A stretch of DNA of 52,830 bases, taken from contig JASLWO010000014.1 of assembly GCA_030740795.1 (NCBI GenBank), positions 1 to 52,830 on the forward strand. The letters are read 5' to 3'. This document shows, piece by piece, positions 1 through 9,084 of this stretch. Within the stretch, counting starts at the first letter, position 1, and each line of letters begins with the position of its first letter. Origin of the DNA: Acidimicrobiales bacterium. Lineage in GTDB: Bacteria; Actinomycetota; Acidimicrobiia; Acidimicrobiales; UBA8592. A program made the translations under genes and the position numbers. The notes below the pieces were generated by a model. It saw nothing but the letters and a program-made list of their open reading frames with translations, did no database searches and had not been told where the DNA came from.

Positions 1-1
1 A

Positions 2-622
2 GCTGAGATTAAGAGAAAATCTCCTTCCAAGGGCATCTTTAGAGCCGATCTGGACCCTTCAGCTGTTGCTCTCCAATATGAAGTATCTGGTGCGGCTTGC
101 ATTTCAGTTCTCACTGATAGCGAACATTTCGGAGGTTCTGAATCTGATCTCCAAGCAGTGCGTTTAGTAGTAGACCTGCCAATCCTAAGAAAAGACTTTA
201 CCATCGACCCCAGAGACATCTGTGACGCCAAAATAATGGGCGCTGATTGTGTCCTTCTTATTGTTTCAGCTTTAGAGAAAAACCAGTTACGCGAACTTTA
301 CAATTTGGCGACTGTGCTAGGAATGGATGCTTTGGTAGAAACCCATGATGAGAGCGAAATTGAGATCGCATTAGAAATTGGCGCTGAGATGATTGGAGTC
401 AATCAACGAGACCTTCAAACATTTAAAGTAGATCAAAAACGTGCTCTCCGTGTTGTCGAACAAATTCCCGAAGATGTAGTGAAAGTTGCAGAGAGTGGAA
501 TAAAAACGCCTTCGGATGCGAAAGCCTTGGCGGCTGCGGGATACGACGCAGTTCTTATCGGAGAAGCTTTGGTTGTTTCCGAAATGCCTGGACTAATCAT
601 TAAAGAATTGAAGGAACTCTAA
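2..622 (+). CDS. trpC: Indole-3-glycerol phosphate synthase, 5' end cut by window
   Basis: This enzyme closes the indole ring in tryptophan synthesis, turning CdRP into indole-3-glycerol phosphate in the cytosol. The frame is open from base 2. It begins inside the conserved AEIKRKSPSKG segment, and the LRKDF motif lies near bases 184-198, so only the first few dozen residues are missing. The later phosphate-binding motifs VAESGIK and AVLIGEAL are present before the TAA stop. An internal GTG at 158 is not a credible start, because conserved sequence continues upstream of it. trpF follows 40 bases later, then trpB and trpA, as in the trp clusters of actinobacteria. The family call is secure. 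The true start lies outside the window. Confidence 0.96.
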   Translation, partial: AEIKRKSPSKGIFRADLDPSAVALQYEVSGAACISVLTDSEHFGGSESDLQAVRLVVDLPILRKDFTIDPRDICDAKIMGADCVLLIVSALEKNQLRELYNLATVLGMDALVETHDESEIEIALEIGAEMIGVNQRDLQTFKVDQKRALRVVEQIPEDVVKVAESGIKTPSDAKALAAAGYDAVLIGEALVVSEMPGLIIKELKEL

Positions 623-650
623 ATACTGCAGATACCGGCACAATTTCCGA

Positions 651-656
651 TAACGT
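651..656 (+). promoter_or_regulatory. Candidate -10 box of a leaderless trpF transcript
   Basis: TAACGT lies exactly six bases before the GTG start of trpF, and no Shine-Dalgarno sequence is present. The same TAnnnT spacing recurs in front of nine other genes in the window. It would be an internal promoter of the trp cluster. This is inference from pattern only. Confidence 0.45.
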
Positions 657-662
657 CAAATT

Positions 663-1343
663 GTGTTTGTGAAAATATGCGGTATCACCAATGAAGAAGA
701 CGCTCTGCTATCAGTTGCTGTCGGTGCTGATGCCGTAGGGTTCGTATTCGCCCCTTCTCAAAGAAAAATTGCTGTTTCCAGAGTGGCAGACATAGTGAGA
801 CGTTTGCCACCGGACGTTATGACAGTCGGCGTTTTTAAAGATGAACTCCCAGACAGGATCATAAAAGTTATGAATGAAACGGGACTGATGGCAGCCCAGC
901 TCCATGGAGTTGAATCAACGTCACATGTAATGAAGGTCAAAGAGGAAGTACGGACCGTTTTTAAAGCTGTCACAGCAGGGTCGGAAGCGTTCTACTCCGC
1001 AGAGGACTTTAAAGCAGATGCGATCCTTGTTGATTCTGAGATCCCTGGGGCAGGAGAGATATTTGACTGGCAAATGGCTGAAAATGCCCCACCCGGAGTA
1101 CCGCTGATTCTTGCAGGGGGATTAACGCCAGATAATGTCACTCAAGGAATCCAAAAGGTAAAACCATGGGGGGTTGACGTCTCATCTGGAGTGGAACGTT
1201 CCCCAGGCGTAAAGGACCCAATTCTGGTTAGAGCATTCGTGCAAACAGCTAAGAAAGTCGGGCGTGAATTGCAAGAATTAAAGGATAATAAAGTTAATGA
1301 TGAGGAACCCTACGACTGGGAAGAAGACTCAACATGGCGATGA
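663..1343 (+). CDS. trpF: Phosphoribosylanthranilate isomerase
   Basis: TrpF catalyses the Amadori rearrangement of phosphoribosylanthranilate to CdRP, the step before TrpC. The N-terminus VKICGIT carries the catalytic cysteine (Cys6), and DVSSGVE near residue 172 carries the usual acidic residue and phosphate-binding end of the barrel. The protein has 226 residues, about 20 more than usual; the extra part is an acidic tail ([13 protein letters not shown]) that overlaps the start of trpB by ten bases. The GTG start at 663 has no ribosome binding site but sits six bases after a TAACGT box, so it may be read from a leaderless mRNA. A separate trpF next to trpB and trpA is a common arrangement. 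Confidence 0.93.
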   Translation: MFVKICGITNEEDALLSVAVGADAVGFVFAPSQRKIAVSRVADIVRRLPPDVMTVGVFKDELPDRIIKVMNETGLMAAQLHGVESTSHVMKVKEEVRTVFKAVTAGSEAFYSAEDFKADAILVDSEIPGAGEIFDWQMAENAPPGVPLILAGGLTPDNVTQGIQKVKPWGVDVSSGVERSPGVKDPILVRAFVQTAKKVGRELQELKDNKVNDEEPYDWEEDSTWR

Positions 1344-2488
1344 ATGAACCAACCGAATTGGGCAGATTCGGAAAATTCGGTGGAATGTTTATCCCCGAAA
1401 CGCTAATACCCGCCTGTCAAGAACTTGAAATAGCTTTCAAGCAAGCATGGAGCTCAACTGATTTCCGAAAAGAACTCGACGACCTTCTCCACGACTACGC
1501 TGGACGGCCCTCACCAATCACAAGATGCGACCGACTATCGGAAGAGTTGGGGTGTCAGGTCATACTTAAAAGAGAAGATCTCAATCATACCGGTTCGCAT
1601 AAGATCAATAATGTGTTAGGGCAGGCTTTGCTTGCGAAACGCATGGGCAAAACTCGGTTAGTAGCGGAAACAGGAGCCGGTCAACATGGAGTAGCGACTG
1701 CTACAGCTGCTGCACTTTTCGGTATGGAGTGTGTGGTCTATATGGGAGAAGTAGATATCGAAAGACAAGCTCTTAATGTATTTCGAATGCGTTTACTCGG
1801 TGCAGAAGTTAGACCTGCTGTTTCTGGAAGTCGAACACTTAAGGACGCTATAAACGAAGCGATGCGAGACTGGGTAGCAACAGTTGAAGATTCTCATTAC
1901 TGCCTCGGGTCAGTAATGGGCCCTCACCCATACCCTTGGATGGTACGCGAATTTCACCGAGTAATAGGGGCGGAAGCATATAGCCAATGTATGGATGTTC
2001 TCGACAGAGTCCCTGATGTAGTTACAGCATGTGTTGGAGGGGGATCAAATGCAATAGGAATCTTCTCAGGCTTTGTTGATACGGAAGCAGAACTAGTTGG
2101 GGTGGAACCAGCTGGGGGAGCAGCGATTGAACGGGGCATCCCAGGTGTTGTGCATGGATCTCTCTCATACATTCTGCAAGATGAATGGGGGCAAGTCCTA
2201 GAAGCTGAGTCGATTTCTGCAGGATTAGATTACCCCGGTATAGGTCCAGAACATGCGCACTTAGCTGATATAGGCAGAGCGCGATATGAAAAAGTAACCG
2301 ATGCTGAAGTGATAGAAGCATTCCAGCTCCTATCAAGAACAGAAGGCATCATCCCAGCACTGGAACCAGCCCACGCTCTTGCATGGATGAGTCGCGATAG
2401 AGAATCCCTTTCAGGGAAAACTGTCCTGCTTAATCTCTCCGGTCGTGGTGATAAAGATGCCATGCAAATGATGGAAGTACTTGGATGA
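1334..2488 (+). CDS. trpB: Tryptophan synthase beta chain
   Basis: TrpB condenses indole with serine to give tryptophan, using pyridoxal phosphate, in an alpha2-beta2 complex with TrpA. The PLP lysine is Lys90 in the motif HTGSHKINN. The phosphate-binding loop GGGSNAIG is near residue 234, and the GRGDKD motif lies near the C-terminus. Its 384 residues are typical for the family. The gene begins inside the end of trpF (ten-base overlap), and its stop overlaps the trpA start in ATGA, so the three genes are probably translationally coupled. Nothing is missing from the sequence. Confidence 0.97.
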   Translation: MAMNEPTELGRFGKFGGMFIPETLIPACQELEIAFKQAWSSTDFRKELDDLLHDYAGRPSPITRCDRLSEELGCQVILKREDLNHTGSHKINNVLGQALLAKRMGKTRLVAETGAGQHGVATATAAALFGMECVVYMGEVDIERQALNVFRMRLLGAEVRPAVSGSRTLKDAINEAMRDWVATVEDSHYCLGSVMGPHPYPWMVREFHRVIGAEAYSQCMDVLDRVPDVVTACVGGGSNAIGIFSGFVDTEAELVGVEPAGGAAIERGIPGVVHGSLSYILQDEWGQVLEAESISAGLDYPGIGPEHAHLADIGRARYEKVTDAEVIEAFQLLSRTEGIIPALEPAHALAWMSRDRESLSGKTVLLNLSGRGDKDAMQMMEVLG

Positions 2489-3270
2489 TGTCACGTCATG
2501 AAGGAATAGAGGCTGCGTTAACAAAGAAAATACAGCAAGGCGGGAAATGCCTTGTCCCTTATATAACAGGCGGGTTCAGTGGATACTTAGAAACAATTTC
2601 TGCTGCTGCTGATGCAGGAGCAGATGCTATTGAAATTGGTATTCCGTTCTCTGATCCAGTTATGGATGGACCCACAATACAAATGGCAAATGATGTAGTG
2701 CTGTCTAAAGGTATTACGCCAGAGAGAATACTTAACGATATAGCGAGCCTTGAGATTGATGTTCCTCTTGCAATCATGACCTATTACAACGTGGTTTATC
2801 GTTACGGATTAGAACGGTTCGCAGCGGAACTTAAAGAATCAGCAATTTCCGGGGCTATCCTGCCAGATTTACCTTTGCTAGAAGCGAAACCATGGATGGA
2901 TACAGCAGCCAAAAGCAGTATTGAAACTATTCTTTTTGCAGCTCCAACAACCACGGACGAACAACTTCCAGAAATTTGTGAAAATAGCAGCGGTTTCGTA
3001 TATGCAGTTGGTTTGTTAGGGGTTACAGGTGCACGTGAAGAGCTAGCAAGCAGCGCTCAGGTGATCGCCAGAAGGTGCAAAGAAGTTACAGATAAACCAG
3101 TACTTGTTGGCGTTGGAATAGGGACTCCGAAACAAGCTCAAGAAGTCGCCAAAGTATCAGATGGCTGCATCGTCGGGTCCGCAATTGTTCAGAGGCTATT
3201 AGATGGGGGAGGGGCTGAAAGCGTAGGTGAATTCGTGACAGAGCTCCGAACTGCTTTAGACACAATTTAG
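2485..3270 (+). CDS. trpA: Tryptophan synthase alpha chain
   Basis: TrpA cleaves indole-3-glycerol phosphate to indole and glyceraldehyde-3-phosphate; the indole is channelled to TrpB. Both catalytic acids are visible: Glu50 in [12 protein letters not shown] and Asp61 in MDGPTIQ. The phosphate site GVGIGTP is near residue 210. The 261-residue length is normal. The start is the first ATG of an ATGATG, overlapping the trpB stop by four bases. It is the last gene of the trp cluster; the 172 bases that follow hold no gene and are AT-rich. Confidence 0.96.
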   Translation: MMSRHEGIEAALTKKIQQGGKCLVPYITGGFSGYLETISAAADAGADAIEIGIPFSDPVMDGPTIQMANDVVLSKGITPERILNDIASLEIDVPLAIMTYYNVVYRYGLERFAAELKESAISGAILPDLPLLEAKPWMDTAAKSSIETILFAAPTTTDEQLPEICENSSGFVYAVGLLGVTGAREELASSAQVIARRCKEVTDKPVLVGVGIGTPKQAQEVAKVSDGCIVGSAIVQRLLDGGGAESVGEFVTELRTALDTI

Positions 3271-3442
3271 CCTTTTCGACTGTTTTTATGAAAAAAGCGC
3301 CCAATTTATCAAATAAATGAAATTCGCCATTTCCCCAGTTCAAAGCCATTTTTGCAAGTAGTTTTTAGAGAAAATTAAAGAAAATACAACTATCATCACA
3401 CGAACATGCGAAAAAGACTAAATTAGTACTCAGCCAGGTAAA

Positions 3443-3823
3443 TTGACTTTAGTTGAGGACCCTGGTCCGTTGTTTAAATTTAAACAAGGAGCTTTCAATA
3501 TTATGATGGCAACATTTGTCACACTATTTGTAATGGGAATGCTACTGCAGGGTGTAATCGCCGTGCTAGATAGTATTCTCGACCTAGCCGGTGTAGGTGG
3601 AATGCTAAAAGGCCTTCCACTAGTCGGCGCAAACCTATCCCTTATTTGGGCTTATCTGTTTGTGGTAATTACGGACGCATCCGTCTCTGGATATGGCATC
3701 GATACTGAGATTCTCAGTATGGGTGACTTTGGTTCAGACGTTGCTCTGGCAATTATCATTCTCGCTTTCGGCCCAATTAAAGATGCAGCTGTGTCTGCTC
3801 TAGGAAAGGGTGTCGGAAGGTAA
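3443..3823 (+). CDS. Small integral membrane protein of unknown function
   Basis: I do not recognise this protein. It has up to 126 residues with three probable membrane segments, roughly residues 20-46, 62-82 and 95-115, and a short basic C-terminus. The TTG at 3443 has only a weak AGG upstream. An in-frame ATG at 3503 preceded by AAGGAG (3486-3491, spacing 11) is a reasonable alternative start and would give 106 residues. A strong intrinsic terminator follows 15 bases after the stop and HU lies beyond, so it is probably a single-gene transcript. The coding status is well supported by length, hydrophobic pattern and terminator; no function can be given. Confidence 0.72.
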   Translation: MTLVEDPGPLFKFKQGAFNIMMATFVTLFVMGMLLQGVIAVLDSILDLAGVGGMLKGLPLVGANLSLIWAYLFVVITDASVSGYGIDTEILSMGDFGSDVALAIIILAFGPIKDAAVSALGKGVGR

Positions 3824-3838
3824 AACTTTTCGATTTTA

Positions 3839-3876
3839 GTAAGGGCCGTCCTTCGGGGCGGCCCTTACGCATTTTT
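3839..3876 (+). terminator. Rho-independent terminator after the small membrane protein gene
   Basis: A 13-bp stem (3839-3851 with 3856-3868, one G-T wobble) closes on a TTCG tetraloop and is followed by a short T run at 3872-3876. The stem core GGGCCGTC recurs in the terminator after HU. Confidence 0.9.
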
Positions 3877-4024
3877 AGATGGATTTCGTCAATATGCGGC
3901 GGGAGATGAAATATTTTCGGAATGACCGCCTTTTATGCTTACAACAGTGTAATTTAGCTGATATACGCAAATGCGTGTGATTGCCTTACTGGGATAAGCC
4001 TGGTTTCGGCGCAGGAGGATAAAT

Positions 4025-4318
4025 ATGAATAAGTCAGAGCTATGTGCTGCTATTTCAGGTAGTACCGGCGTTAGCCAGAGTGACGTAGACAAAGTTCTAA
4101 AAGGACTTGAAGAAACCGTCACGAGTGCTGTTTGTGGAGGCGGCGACAAAATCGTTCTAAGCGGTTTCGTTACCTTCGATCGGGGTCATCGTGCAGCTCG
4201 AGCTGGCAGGAACCCACAAACAGGGGAAACCATTCAAATAGCCGCAGCTAACACTATAAAGATATCTGCAGGATCAAAGTTGAAAGCTGCTGCTAAAGCT
4301 TCCACCTCGTCCTATTAG
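4025..4318 (+). CDS. hup: HU-family nucleoid DNA-binding protein
   Basis: HU is a small dimeric protein that bends and compacts DNA. The 97 residues start with the typical MNKSELCAAIS helix. The beta-arm motif RNPQTGE near residue 63 is the signature of the family, and GFVTFDR precedes it. The C-terminus is slightly extended and lysine/alanine-rich (KLKAAAKAS), but it lacks the long histone-like tail of mycobacterial HupB. The ATG at 4025 has a strong ribosome binding site, GGAGG, seven bases upstream. The gene stands alone, flanked on both sides by intrinsic terminators. The 150-base upstream region contains a short palindrome, ACGCAAATGCGT (3965-3976). Confidence 0.93.
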   Translation: MNKSELCAAISGSTGVSQSDVDKVLKGLEETVTSAVCGGGDKIVLSGFVTFDRGHRAARAGRNPQTGETIQIAAANTIKISAGSKLKAAAKASTSSY

Positions 4319-4330
4319 ATTTGATTGTGG

Positions 4331-4366
4331 TTAGGGGCCGTCACTGACGGCCCCTAACTCATTTTT
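4331..4366 (+). terminator. Rho-independent terminator after HU
   Basis: A perfect 12-bp stem (4331-4342 with 4346-4357), a three-base loop and a T run at 4362-4366. The fabZ start codon lies only nine bases beyond it. Confidence 0.9.
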
Positions 4367-4374
4367 GTGGAATT

Positions 4375-4800
4375 ATGAACTTTCCTAAACCCGAAGATGT
4401 GCTACCACACAGAGATCCTTTTTTGTTCTTAACTGAAATAACGAATCTAGAACCAGGAAAATCAGCGACAGCAATTTGGGATTTAGATGGGAACGAACAA
4501 TTCTTTGAAGGTCACTTTCCCGGAAGGCCAACTTTGCCAGGTGTCTTGATGTGCGAATCAATTGCGCAATTAGGGGCCTATCTTGTCTTGTCCGATGACA
4601 AATTTGCTGGGAAACTTCCATTATTTGGGGGACTAGACAAAGCTAGATTCAGAAGACAGGTTCATCCAGGCGAAACCTTGCAATTGCGTATAGAAGTAAA
4701 TCGTTTAACTTCTAAAGGGGGTAGGGCAACTGGGGAAGCACGAGTTGATGGGGATTTGGCTTGTGTTGCTGATTTGATGTTTGTCGTTGTGGATCGCTAA
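4375..4800 (+). CDS. fabZ: 3-hydroxyacyl-[acyl-carrier-protein] dehydratase FabZ
   Basis: FabZ removes water from 3-hydroxyacyl-ACP in type II fatty-acid elongation. The hot-dog fold signature is complete: PHRDPFLFLTEI near residue 11, then GHFPGRPTLPGVLMCESIAQ, with catalytic His47 and Glu61. The 141-residue length is normal. The gene faces the fabD-fabF operon and its stop lies seven bases from the fabF stop, so it supplies the missing dehydratase of that pathway from the opposite strand. The start sits nine bases after the HU terminator and has only a weak ribosome binding site (GTGGA), so its own promoter must overlap that hairpin or the end of HU, or it depends on read-through. Confidence 0.93.
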   Translation: MNFPKPEDVLPHRDPFLFLTEITNLEPGKSATAIWDLDGNEQFFEGHFPGRPTLPGVLMCESIAQLGAYLVLSDDKFAGKLPLFGGLDKARFRRQVHPGETLQLRIEVNRLTSKGGRATGEARVDGDLACVADLMFVVVDR

Positions 4801-4807
4801 TTGATGA

Positions 4808-5989
4808 TTAAGCGCCGGTAGCTGGTCCGATCACAATTGTTCCATTGTGGCCACCGAATCCAAAGGAATTGCTTATCGCTGGGCCCGGTATCCAACTCTG
4901 TGGTTCCCCGATAACGAGATTAATGTTTTTGAGTTCAGGGTCAATTTGAGTAGTTCCATGAGTAGGTGGAATAGTTCCATTAAGGATTGACAGCACAACA
5001 GCAACGGCCTCTAAAGCACCAGCAGCACCAAGGGAATGCCCAGTTACACTTTTAGTTCCTGTAACGAGTGGGCGAAGGTTTCCAAAAACTCTCTCTATAG
5101 CTTCAGCTTCTGCCGCATCATTTAAAGGAGTGGATGTTCCGTGTGCGTTTATGTGAACAATATCGACGGGGGACAGTCCCGCGTCTGAAATTGCGGCGTT
5201 CATGCATCTGACCGCACCGTTTCCGCCCGGGGCAGGGGCAGTGATGTGATGAGCGTCTGCAGTGCTTCCTAAACCCATAAGTTCAGCAAGGATAAGAGCT
5301 CCTCGAGATTCTGCATGATTCCATTCTTCAAGCACAAGAATGCCGGCTCCTTCCGATTGCAAAAACCCATCGCGTTCTTTATCAAATGGTCTGCTGATAC
5401 CAGAACTTGATACTGCAGTCATGTTTATAAAGCCTTGGGTTCCAATTGGAGTCAATGCAGCTTCAGTCCCTCCTGCTATCATAACCTTACTTTTCCCGCA
5501 TCTGATTAGATCTGCTGCCCTTCCAATGGAATGAGTTCCTGCAGCGCAGGCGGTGACAGTAGTTTCGCAAGGGCCCTGCAAGTTGTATTTCATGGAAATG
5601 CTCGCCGATGCTGCATTAGCCATCATCATTGGGACGAGAAAGGGAGATACGCGGCGAGGACCTTTATCAGCGAGTACACCCGTTTGATTTTCGAGAGTAG
5701 ATATCCCACCTACTCCTGTTCCAACCCAACTACCGGCCGAAGTGGGGTCGTCTAAAAAATCTCCAGCCTGAGTAATCGCCTCATGGGCTGCGGCGAGAGC
5801 GAATTGTGCAAATCGATCAGAACGGCGAGCCTGTTTGGCATTGTCATCAAAGTAAGGAAGCGGGTCGAAATCCTTTACAAAAAATCCGTGTTCAGGTACC
5901 CCAGTCATTAGTGAGTCCCAAAAAGCTTCAGTTCCTACACCAGCGTTTGAAACAACGCCTATCCCTGTGATAGCAACGCGCGAGTTCAT
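4808..5989 (-). CDS. fabF: Beta-ketoacyl-ACP synthase II
   Basis: FabF performs the decarboxylating condensation of malonyl-ACP with a growing acyl-ACP. The Cys-His-His triad is visible: Cys148 in TACAAGTHSIG, His283 in NAHGTSTPLND and His318 in KSVTGHSLGAAGALE, with the conserved Lys313. The glycine-rich end SNSFGFGGHN is also present. Its 393 residues are slightly below the usual 410. The start codon overlaps the acpP stop by one base (TAATG), which indicates coupled translation. It is the last gene of the minus-strand operon fabD-fabH-fabG-acpP-fabF. Confidence 0.96.
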   Translation of the reverse strand: MNSRVAITGIGVVSNAGVGTEAFWDSLMTGVPEHGFFVKDFDPLPYFDDNAKQARRSDRFAQFALAAAHEAITQAGDFLDDPTSAGSWVGTGVGGISTLENQTGVLADKGPRRVSPFLVPMMMANAASASISMKYNLQGPCETTVTACAAGTHSIGRAADLIRCGKSKVMIAGGTEAALTPIGTQGFINMTAVSSSGISRPFDKERDGFLQSEGAGILVLEEWNHAESRGALILAELMGLGSTADAHHITAPAPGGNGAVRCMNAAISDAGLSPVDIVHINAHGTSTPLNDAAEAEAIERVFGNLRPLVTGTKSVTGHSLGAAGALEAVAVVLSILNGTIPPTHGTTQIDPELKNINLVIGEPQSWIPGPAISNSFGFGGHNGTIVIGPATGA

Positions 5990-6225
5990 TACAATTTGCT
6001 AGAAATCAACTTAAATGCGTCACCTATGGTAGGTAAATCTTGAAGCTCTTCTTCTTCAACGGTTATGTCGAACTCTTCTTCAAGTTCCATTACGAGCTCA
6101 ACCAGGTCCAAGCTGTCTGCATCTAGGTCTTCTGCAAACTTTGCTTCTAAAGTTACCTGATCAGCTTCAACAGAGAGCACATCTACAGCGCATCTCTTAA
6201 ACCGTTCAAAATTCTCGTCACTCAT
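5989..6225 (-). CDS. acpP: Acyl carrier protein
   Basis: This 78-residue acidic helical protein carries the fatty-acyl chain on a phosphopantetheine arm. The attachment serine is Ser38 in the motif DADSLDLVELVM, which is the classic DSL site. The ATG has a clear purine-rich ribosome binding site (AGGAAAGGA) upstream. The gene lies between fabG and fabF, with a 33-base gap to fabG and a one-base overlap with fabF. Position and motif identify it as the carrier for fatty-acid synthesis rather than a polyketide carrier. Confidence 0.95.
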   Translation of the reverse strand: MSDENFERFKRCAVDVLSVEADQVTLEAKFAEDLDADSLDLVELVMELEEEFDITVEEEELQDLPTIGDAFKLISSKL

Positions 6226-6258
6226 ATATATCCTTTCCTGATAAGTTAATACTATTCG

Positions 6259-6963
6259 CTAAGCAATGCCTAGACCGCCATCAACAGGGATAATAGCTCC
6301 AGTAATATAGCTAGCATCTTTACTAGCTAAAAAAGAAACAGCTGATGCTATTTCGTTAGGTTCAGCGAACCTGTTAATGGGCACAGACGCAAGAATAGAC
6401 TCTCTCTGTTTTTCGGATAGCGCCTCAATCATGTCTGTGCGAACAGGACCAGGTGCCACAATATTTGTTGTTATGTTTCTAGAAGCGAATTCTTTAGCAA
6501 TTGATCTTCCCAGTCCTACTAATCCAGCCTTGGAAGCCGCATAATTAGCTTGCCCGGCTTGTCCGACGGTAGCCACTACAGAGGAAATTAGAATAATGCG
6601 GCCCCACTTTTTTTTCATCATAGGCTTTATAGCTCGTTTGGTAAGCCTGTAGGCAGAGGTAAGGTTTGCTTCAATGACTGACGAGAAATCTTCTTCGCTC
6701 ATTCTGGGCAGTAAATTATCTTTGGTGATTCCTGCATTTGCTACAAGAACCTGAACTGGGCCAAATCTATCCTCAACGTTAGTGAAAGCTGATTCAATGC
6801 TTTCAGGGATGGTGATATCGCATTCGACCGAAGTGAATTCAGCATTAGCTGCGGGGGAAGTACGGTGAGTGCCTATAACAGTAAAGCCATCAGTGTGGAG
6901 CCTTTGGGCAATTGAGAAACCGATTCCACGGTTGGCTCCTGTTACTAATGCTATTTCACTCAT
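6259..6963 (-). CDS. fabG: 3-oxoacyl-ACP reductase
   Basis: FabG reduces 3-oxoacyl-ACP with NADPH. It is a classical short-chain dehydrogenase. The nucleotide loop TGANRGIG is at residues 9-16 of the chosen frame, followed by NAG, the catalytic serine in ILISSVVA, and Tyr/Lys in NYAASKAG. I place the start at the ATG at 6963, which gives the usual N-terminus MSEIALVTGA. A GTG nine bases upstream (6972) is possible and gives three more residues. Either start overlaps the end of fabH, so the two are coupled. Its operon position between fabH and acpP supports fatty-acid synthesis over other SDR roles. Confidence 0.95.
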   Translation of the reverse strand: MSEIALVTGANRGIGFSIAQRLHTDGFTVIGTHRTSPAANAEFTSVECDITIPESIESAFTNVEDRFGPVQVLVANAGITKDNLLPRMSEEDFSSVIEANLTSAYRLTKRAIKPMMKKKWGRIILISSVVATVGQAGQANYAASKAGLVGLGRSIAKEFASRNITTNIVAPGPVRTDMIEALSEKQRESILASVPINRFAEPNEIASAVSFLASKDASYITGAIIPVDGGLGIA

Positions 6964-7909
6964 TAGCTTCACCCCATTGAACTACTGCGCTAGCTGACGT
7001 CATACCTGCTCCAAAACCAACTAAAAGGAGAATATCACCGGATTTGATTCTCCCATCGTTTAAAGCTTCAAATAAAGCAATTGGGATAGAGGCTGAAGAG
7101 TTATTGCCTGTTTTGTGAAGGACAGAGACAGCGCGATCTTTGGCGATACCGAGTCGTTTCATTGAAGATTCAATAATGCGGATGTTGGCTTGGTGAGGAA
7201 TAACATAAGAAATATCGCTAGGAGACAAACCTGCAGCGGTCATAGAAGATTTTGCAGATTCAGTCATTGCTAGTACGGCTTTTCGGAAAACTTCCTTTCC
7301 GGCCATTACGATTGTTCCACCAACTTCCGCGTAGAGGATATCTCTTAAAGAGCCTTCACAATTTAAGTCCCATCCGCGGAGGTATCCGTCGCCTTCTTGG
7401 GCTTCTATCACCACAGCTCCAGCCCCATCTCCGAAAAGTATCGCAGTTGACCGGTCCTCCCAATCAGTGAAACGGGATAACGTTTCTGAACCTATAATGA
7501 GTATTTTTTTGTATCCTAATTTGAGGAACCCAAAACCTGTTACGAGTGAATAAACGAAGCCGCTACAAGCAGCGTTTATATCCATGGCGCCACATTGAAG
7601 GCCCAGTTGGTGTTGGACCATTCCAGACGTCGCAGGGATTTGGTCATCTGGTGTTGTTGTCGCCAGTATCAAGAGATCTATGTCCTTGGCGTTGCATCCT
7701 GCCATCTCTAGAGCTGTTTGCCCTGCTTCAACTGCTAAACCTGCGGTAGTCCCACCGATTCTTCTTTCACTGATCCCAGTACGCTCAAGTATCCATTCAT
7801 TACTTGTGTCCATTCTGCTGGCAAGATCATCATTGGTTATGGTTTCAGGACCAAGGGCCATCCCCCAACCGGTAATCTTACCCTCAGAATTTCCAGTCCT
7901 TATGCTCAT
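6956..7909 (-). CDS. fabH: Beta-ketoacyl-ACP synthase III
   Basis: FabH starts fatty-acid chains by condensing acetyl- or branched acyl-CoA with malonyl-ACP. The triad is Cys115 in INAACSGFVYSL, His239 in PHQANIRI and Asn269 in KTGNNSSASIP. The 317-residue length is typical. The start ATG overlaps the fabD stop in ATGA, and the gene overlaps the beginning of fabG, so it is part of one tight operon. The primer-binding pocket cannot be read by eye, so straight- or branched-chain preference is unknown. Confidence 0.95.
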   Translation of the reverse strand: MSIRTGNSEGKITGWGMALGPETITNDDLASRMDTSNEWILERTGISERRIGGTTAGLAVEAGQTALEMAGCNAKDIDLLILATTTPDDQIPATSGMVQHQLGLQCGAMDINAACSGFVYSLVTGFGFLKLGYKKILIIGSETLSRFTDWEDRSTAILFGDGAGAVVIEAQEGDGYLRGWDLNCEGSLRDILYAEVGGTIVMAGKEVFRKAVLAMTESAKSSMTAAGLSPSDISYVIPHQANIRIIESSMKRLGIAKDRAVSVLHKTGNNSSASIPIALFEALNDGRIKSGDILLLVGFGAGMTSASAVVQWGEANE

Positions 7910-9084
7910 TTAGTTATCCTCAACCATGCAATAGGTTGGCTGGATGTAACCCTTTCTCCGTCAACAGCCAGGAAGCCTTGTATCTCGCCGGCAAAAGCGC
8001 TTCGGACTTCAGTCTCATTGACGAGACCCAAAAGAAAGCCAGCATGGATTGATTGTCCGATAAGGTCTTCATTCGTTGGGACAAAAACGCCAGCGCAAGG
8101 ACTCACAACTAGTCTTTCTGTAGCAAAAAGGTGCTCGCCTTCAAGAGAATCTCCGGTTGATGGTTGTTGACCTGAAATCATTTCAAGAAGTGAGTCGATA
8201 CTCTCTGGAGAACTAACAGAAATATTTGAAGTATCTTTCAGCGTTCGTTTAGTCATCCCAGTGAGAACCGCACCTGGTCCCACTTCTACAAATGTTGCGA
8301 ACCCTGCTGCTTCTAGCTGGTGAAGAATTTGCCTCCACCTAACCGGACTTGTTAGTTGGGAAGAAAGAAGAGCGGGCCAATCGCCAGCTGCTTCATGGCC
8401 TATAGCGTCAACGTTTGCATAAACGGGGTGATCGGGGGATCGGAATTCTACACTTTCGATTGCTTCCCTTAGCCGGTCACGAGCTGGTTCCATATATGGG
8501 GTATGGAATGCTCCAGAAACAGGGAGCCTCATAGCACGTTTAGCGCCTATCTCTTTAGCGATTTCAGAAGCAGCTTCTATGCCTGACGGTGAGCCAGCTA
8601 TAACAACTTGACCAGGGGCATTATAATTAGCTACCCAAACGTCGTCGTCGACCCGGTGGCAAACACTTTCAACAAGTTCATCGTCAAGTCCAAGAATAGC
8701 TGCCATCGTACCTTCTTGAGATTCAGCACATGCCTGCATAGCTTCTCCGCGTTCAGTAACTAATTTAACAGCATCTTCAAAGTCCAAAGCCCCTGATGCT
8801 GTTAAAGCCGTGTATTCTCCCAAGCTATGCCCAGCATGAGAAGCAGCCTCAACGCCTACACGTTGAAGGGCATCAAAAATAACCATCGAGGTTATAAACG
8901 TTGTTATCTGGGCATTCTTTGTTTGCTTTAATTCATCATCATCAGCGTTTAGAAGCAAATTACTCAGGTCGCGACCTGTTATAGAAGATGCTTCAAGCAC
9001 TAATTCCCATGAAGGATGGTCTTGCCATTTATTGCCCATTCCCATTTTTTGCGACCCTTGACCGGGGTAGGTGAAAACAATCAT
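7906..9084 (-). CDS. fabD: Malonyl-CoA:ACP transacylase with C-terminal lipoyl-like domain
   Basis: FabD loads malonyl groups onto ACP. Residues 1-295 are the normal transacylase: PGQGSQ loop, nucleophile Ser87 in GHSLGEYTAL, and His194 in SGAFHTPYMEP. The protein has 392 residues, about 80 more than usual. The extra part (324-390) has the pattern of a biotinyl/lipoyl hammerhead domain: VVSPCAGVF, then GQSIHAGFLLGLV, then SAFAGEIQGFLAVDGERV. The hairpin that would carry the modified lysine (EAMKM in biotin carriers) is absent, so it is probably an unmodified structural or ACP-interaction domain. The start has AAAGG upstream. It is the first gene of the fab operon. Confidence 0.93.
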   Translation of the reverse strand: MIVFTYPGQGSQKMGMGNKWQDHPSWELVLEASSITGRDLSNLLLNADDDELKQTKNAQITTFITSMVIFDALQRVGVEAASHAGHSLGEYTALTASGALDFEDAVKLVTERGEAMQACAESQEGTMAAILGLDDELVESVCHRVDDDVWVANYNAPGQVVIAGSPSGIEAASEIAKEIGAKRAMRLPVSGAFHTPYMEPARDRLREAIESVEFRSPDHPVYANVDAIGHEAAGDWPALLSSQLTSPVRWRQILHQLEAAGFATFVEVGPGAVLTGMTKRTLKDTSNISVSSPESIDSLLEMISGQQPSTGDSLEGEHLFATERLVVSPCAGVFVPTNEDLIGQSIHAGFLLGLVNETEVRSAFAGEIQGFLAVDGERVTSSQPIAWLRITK

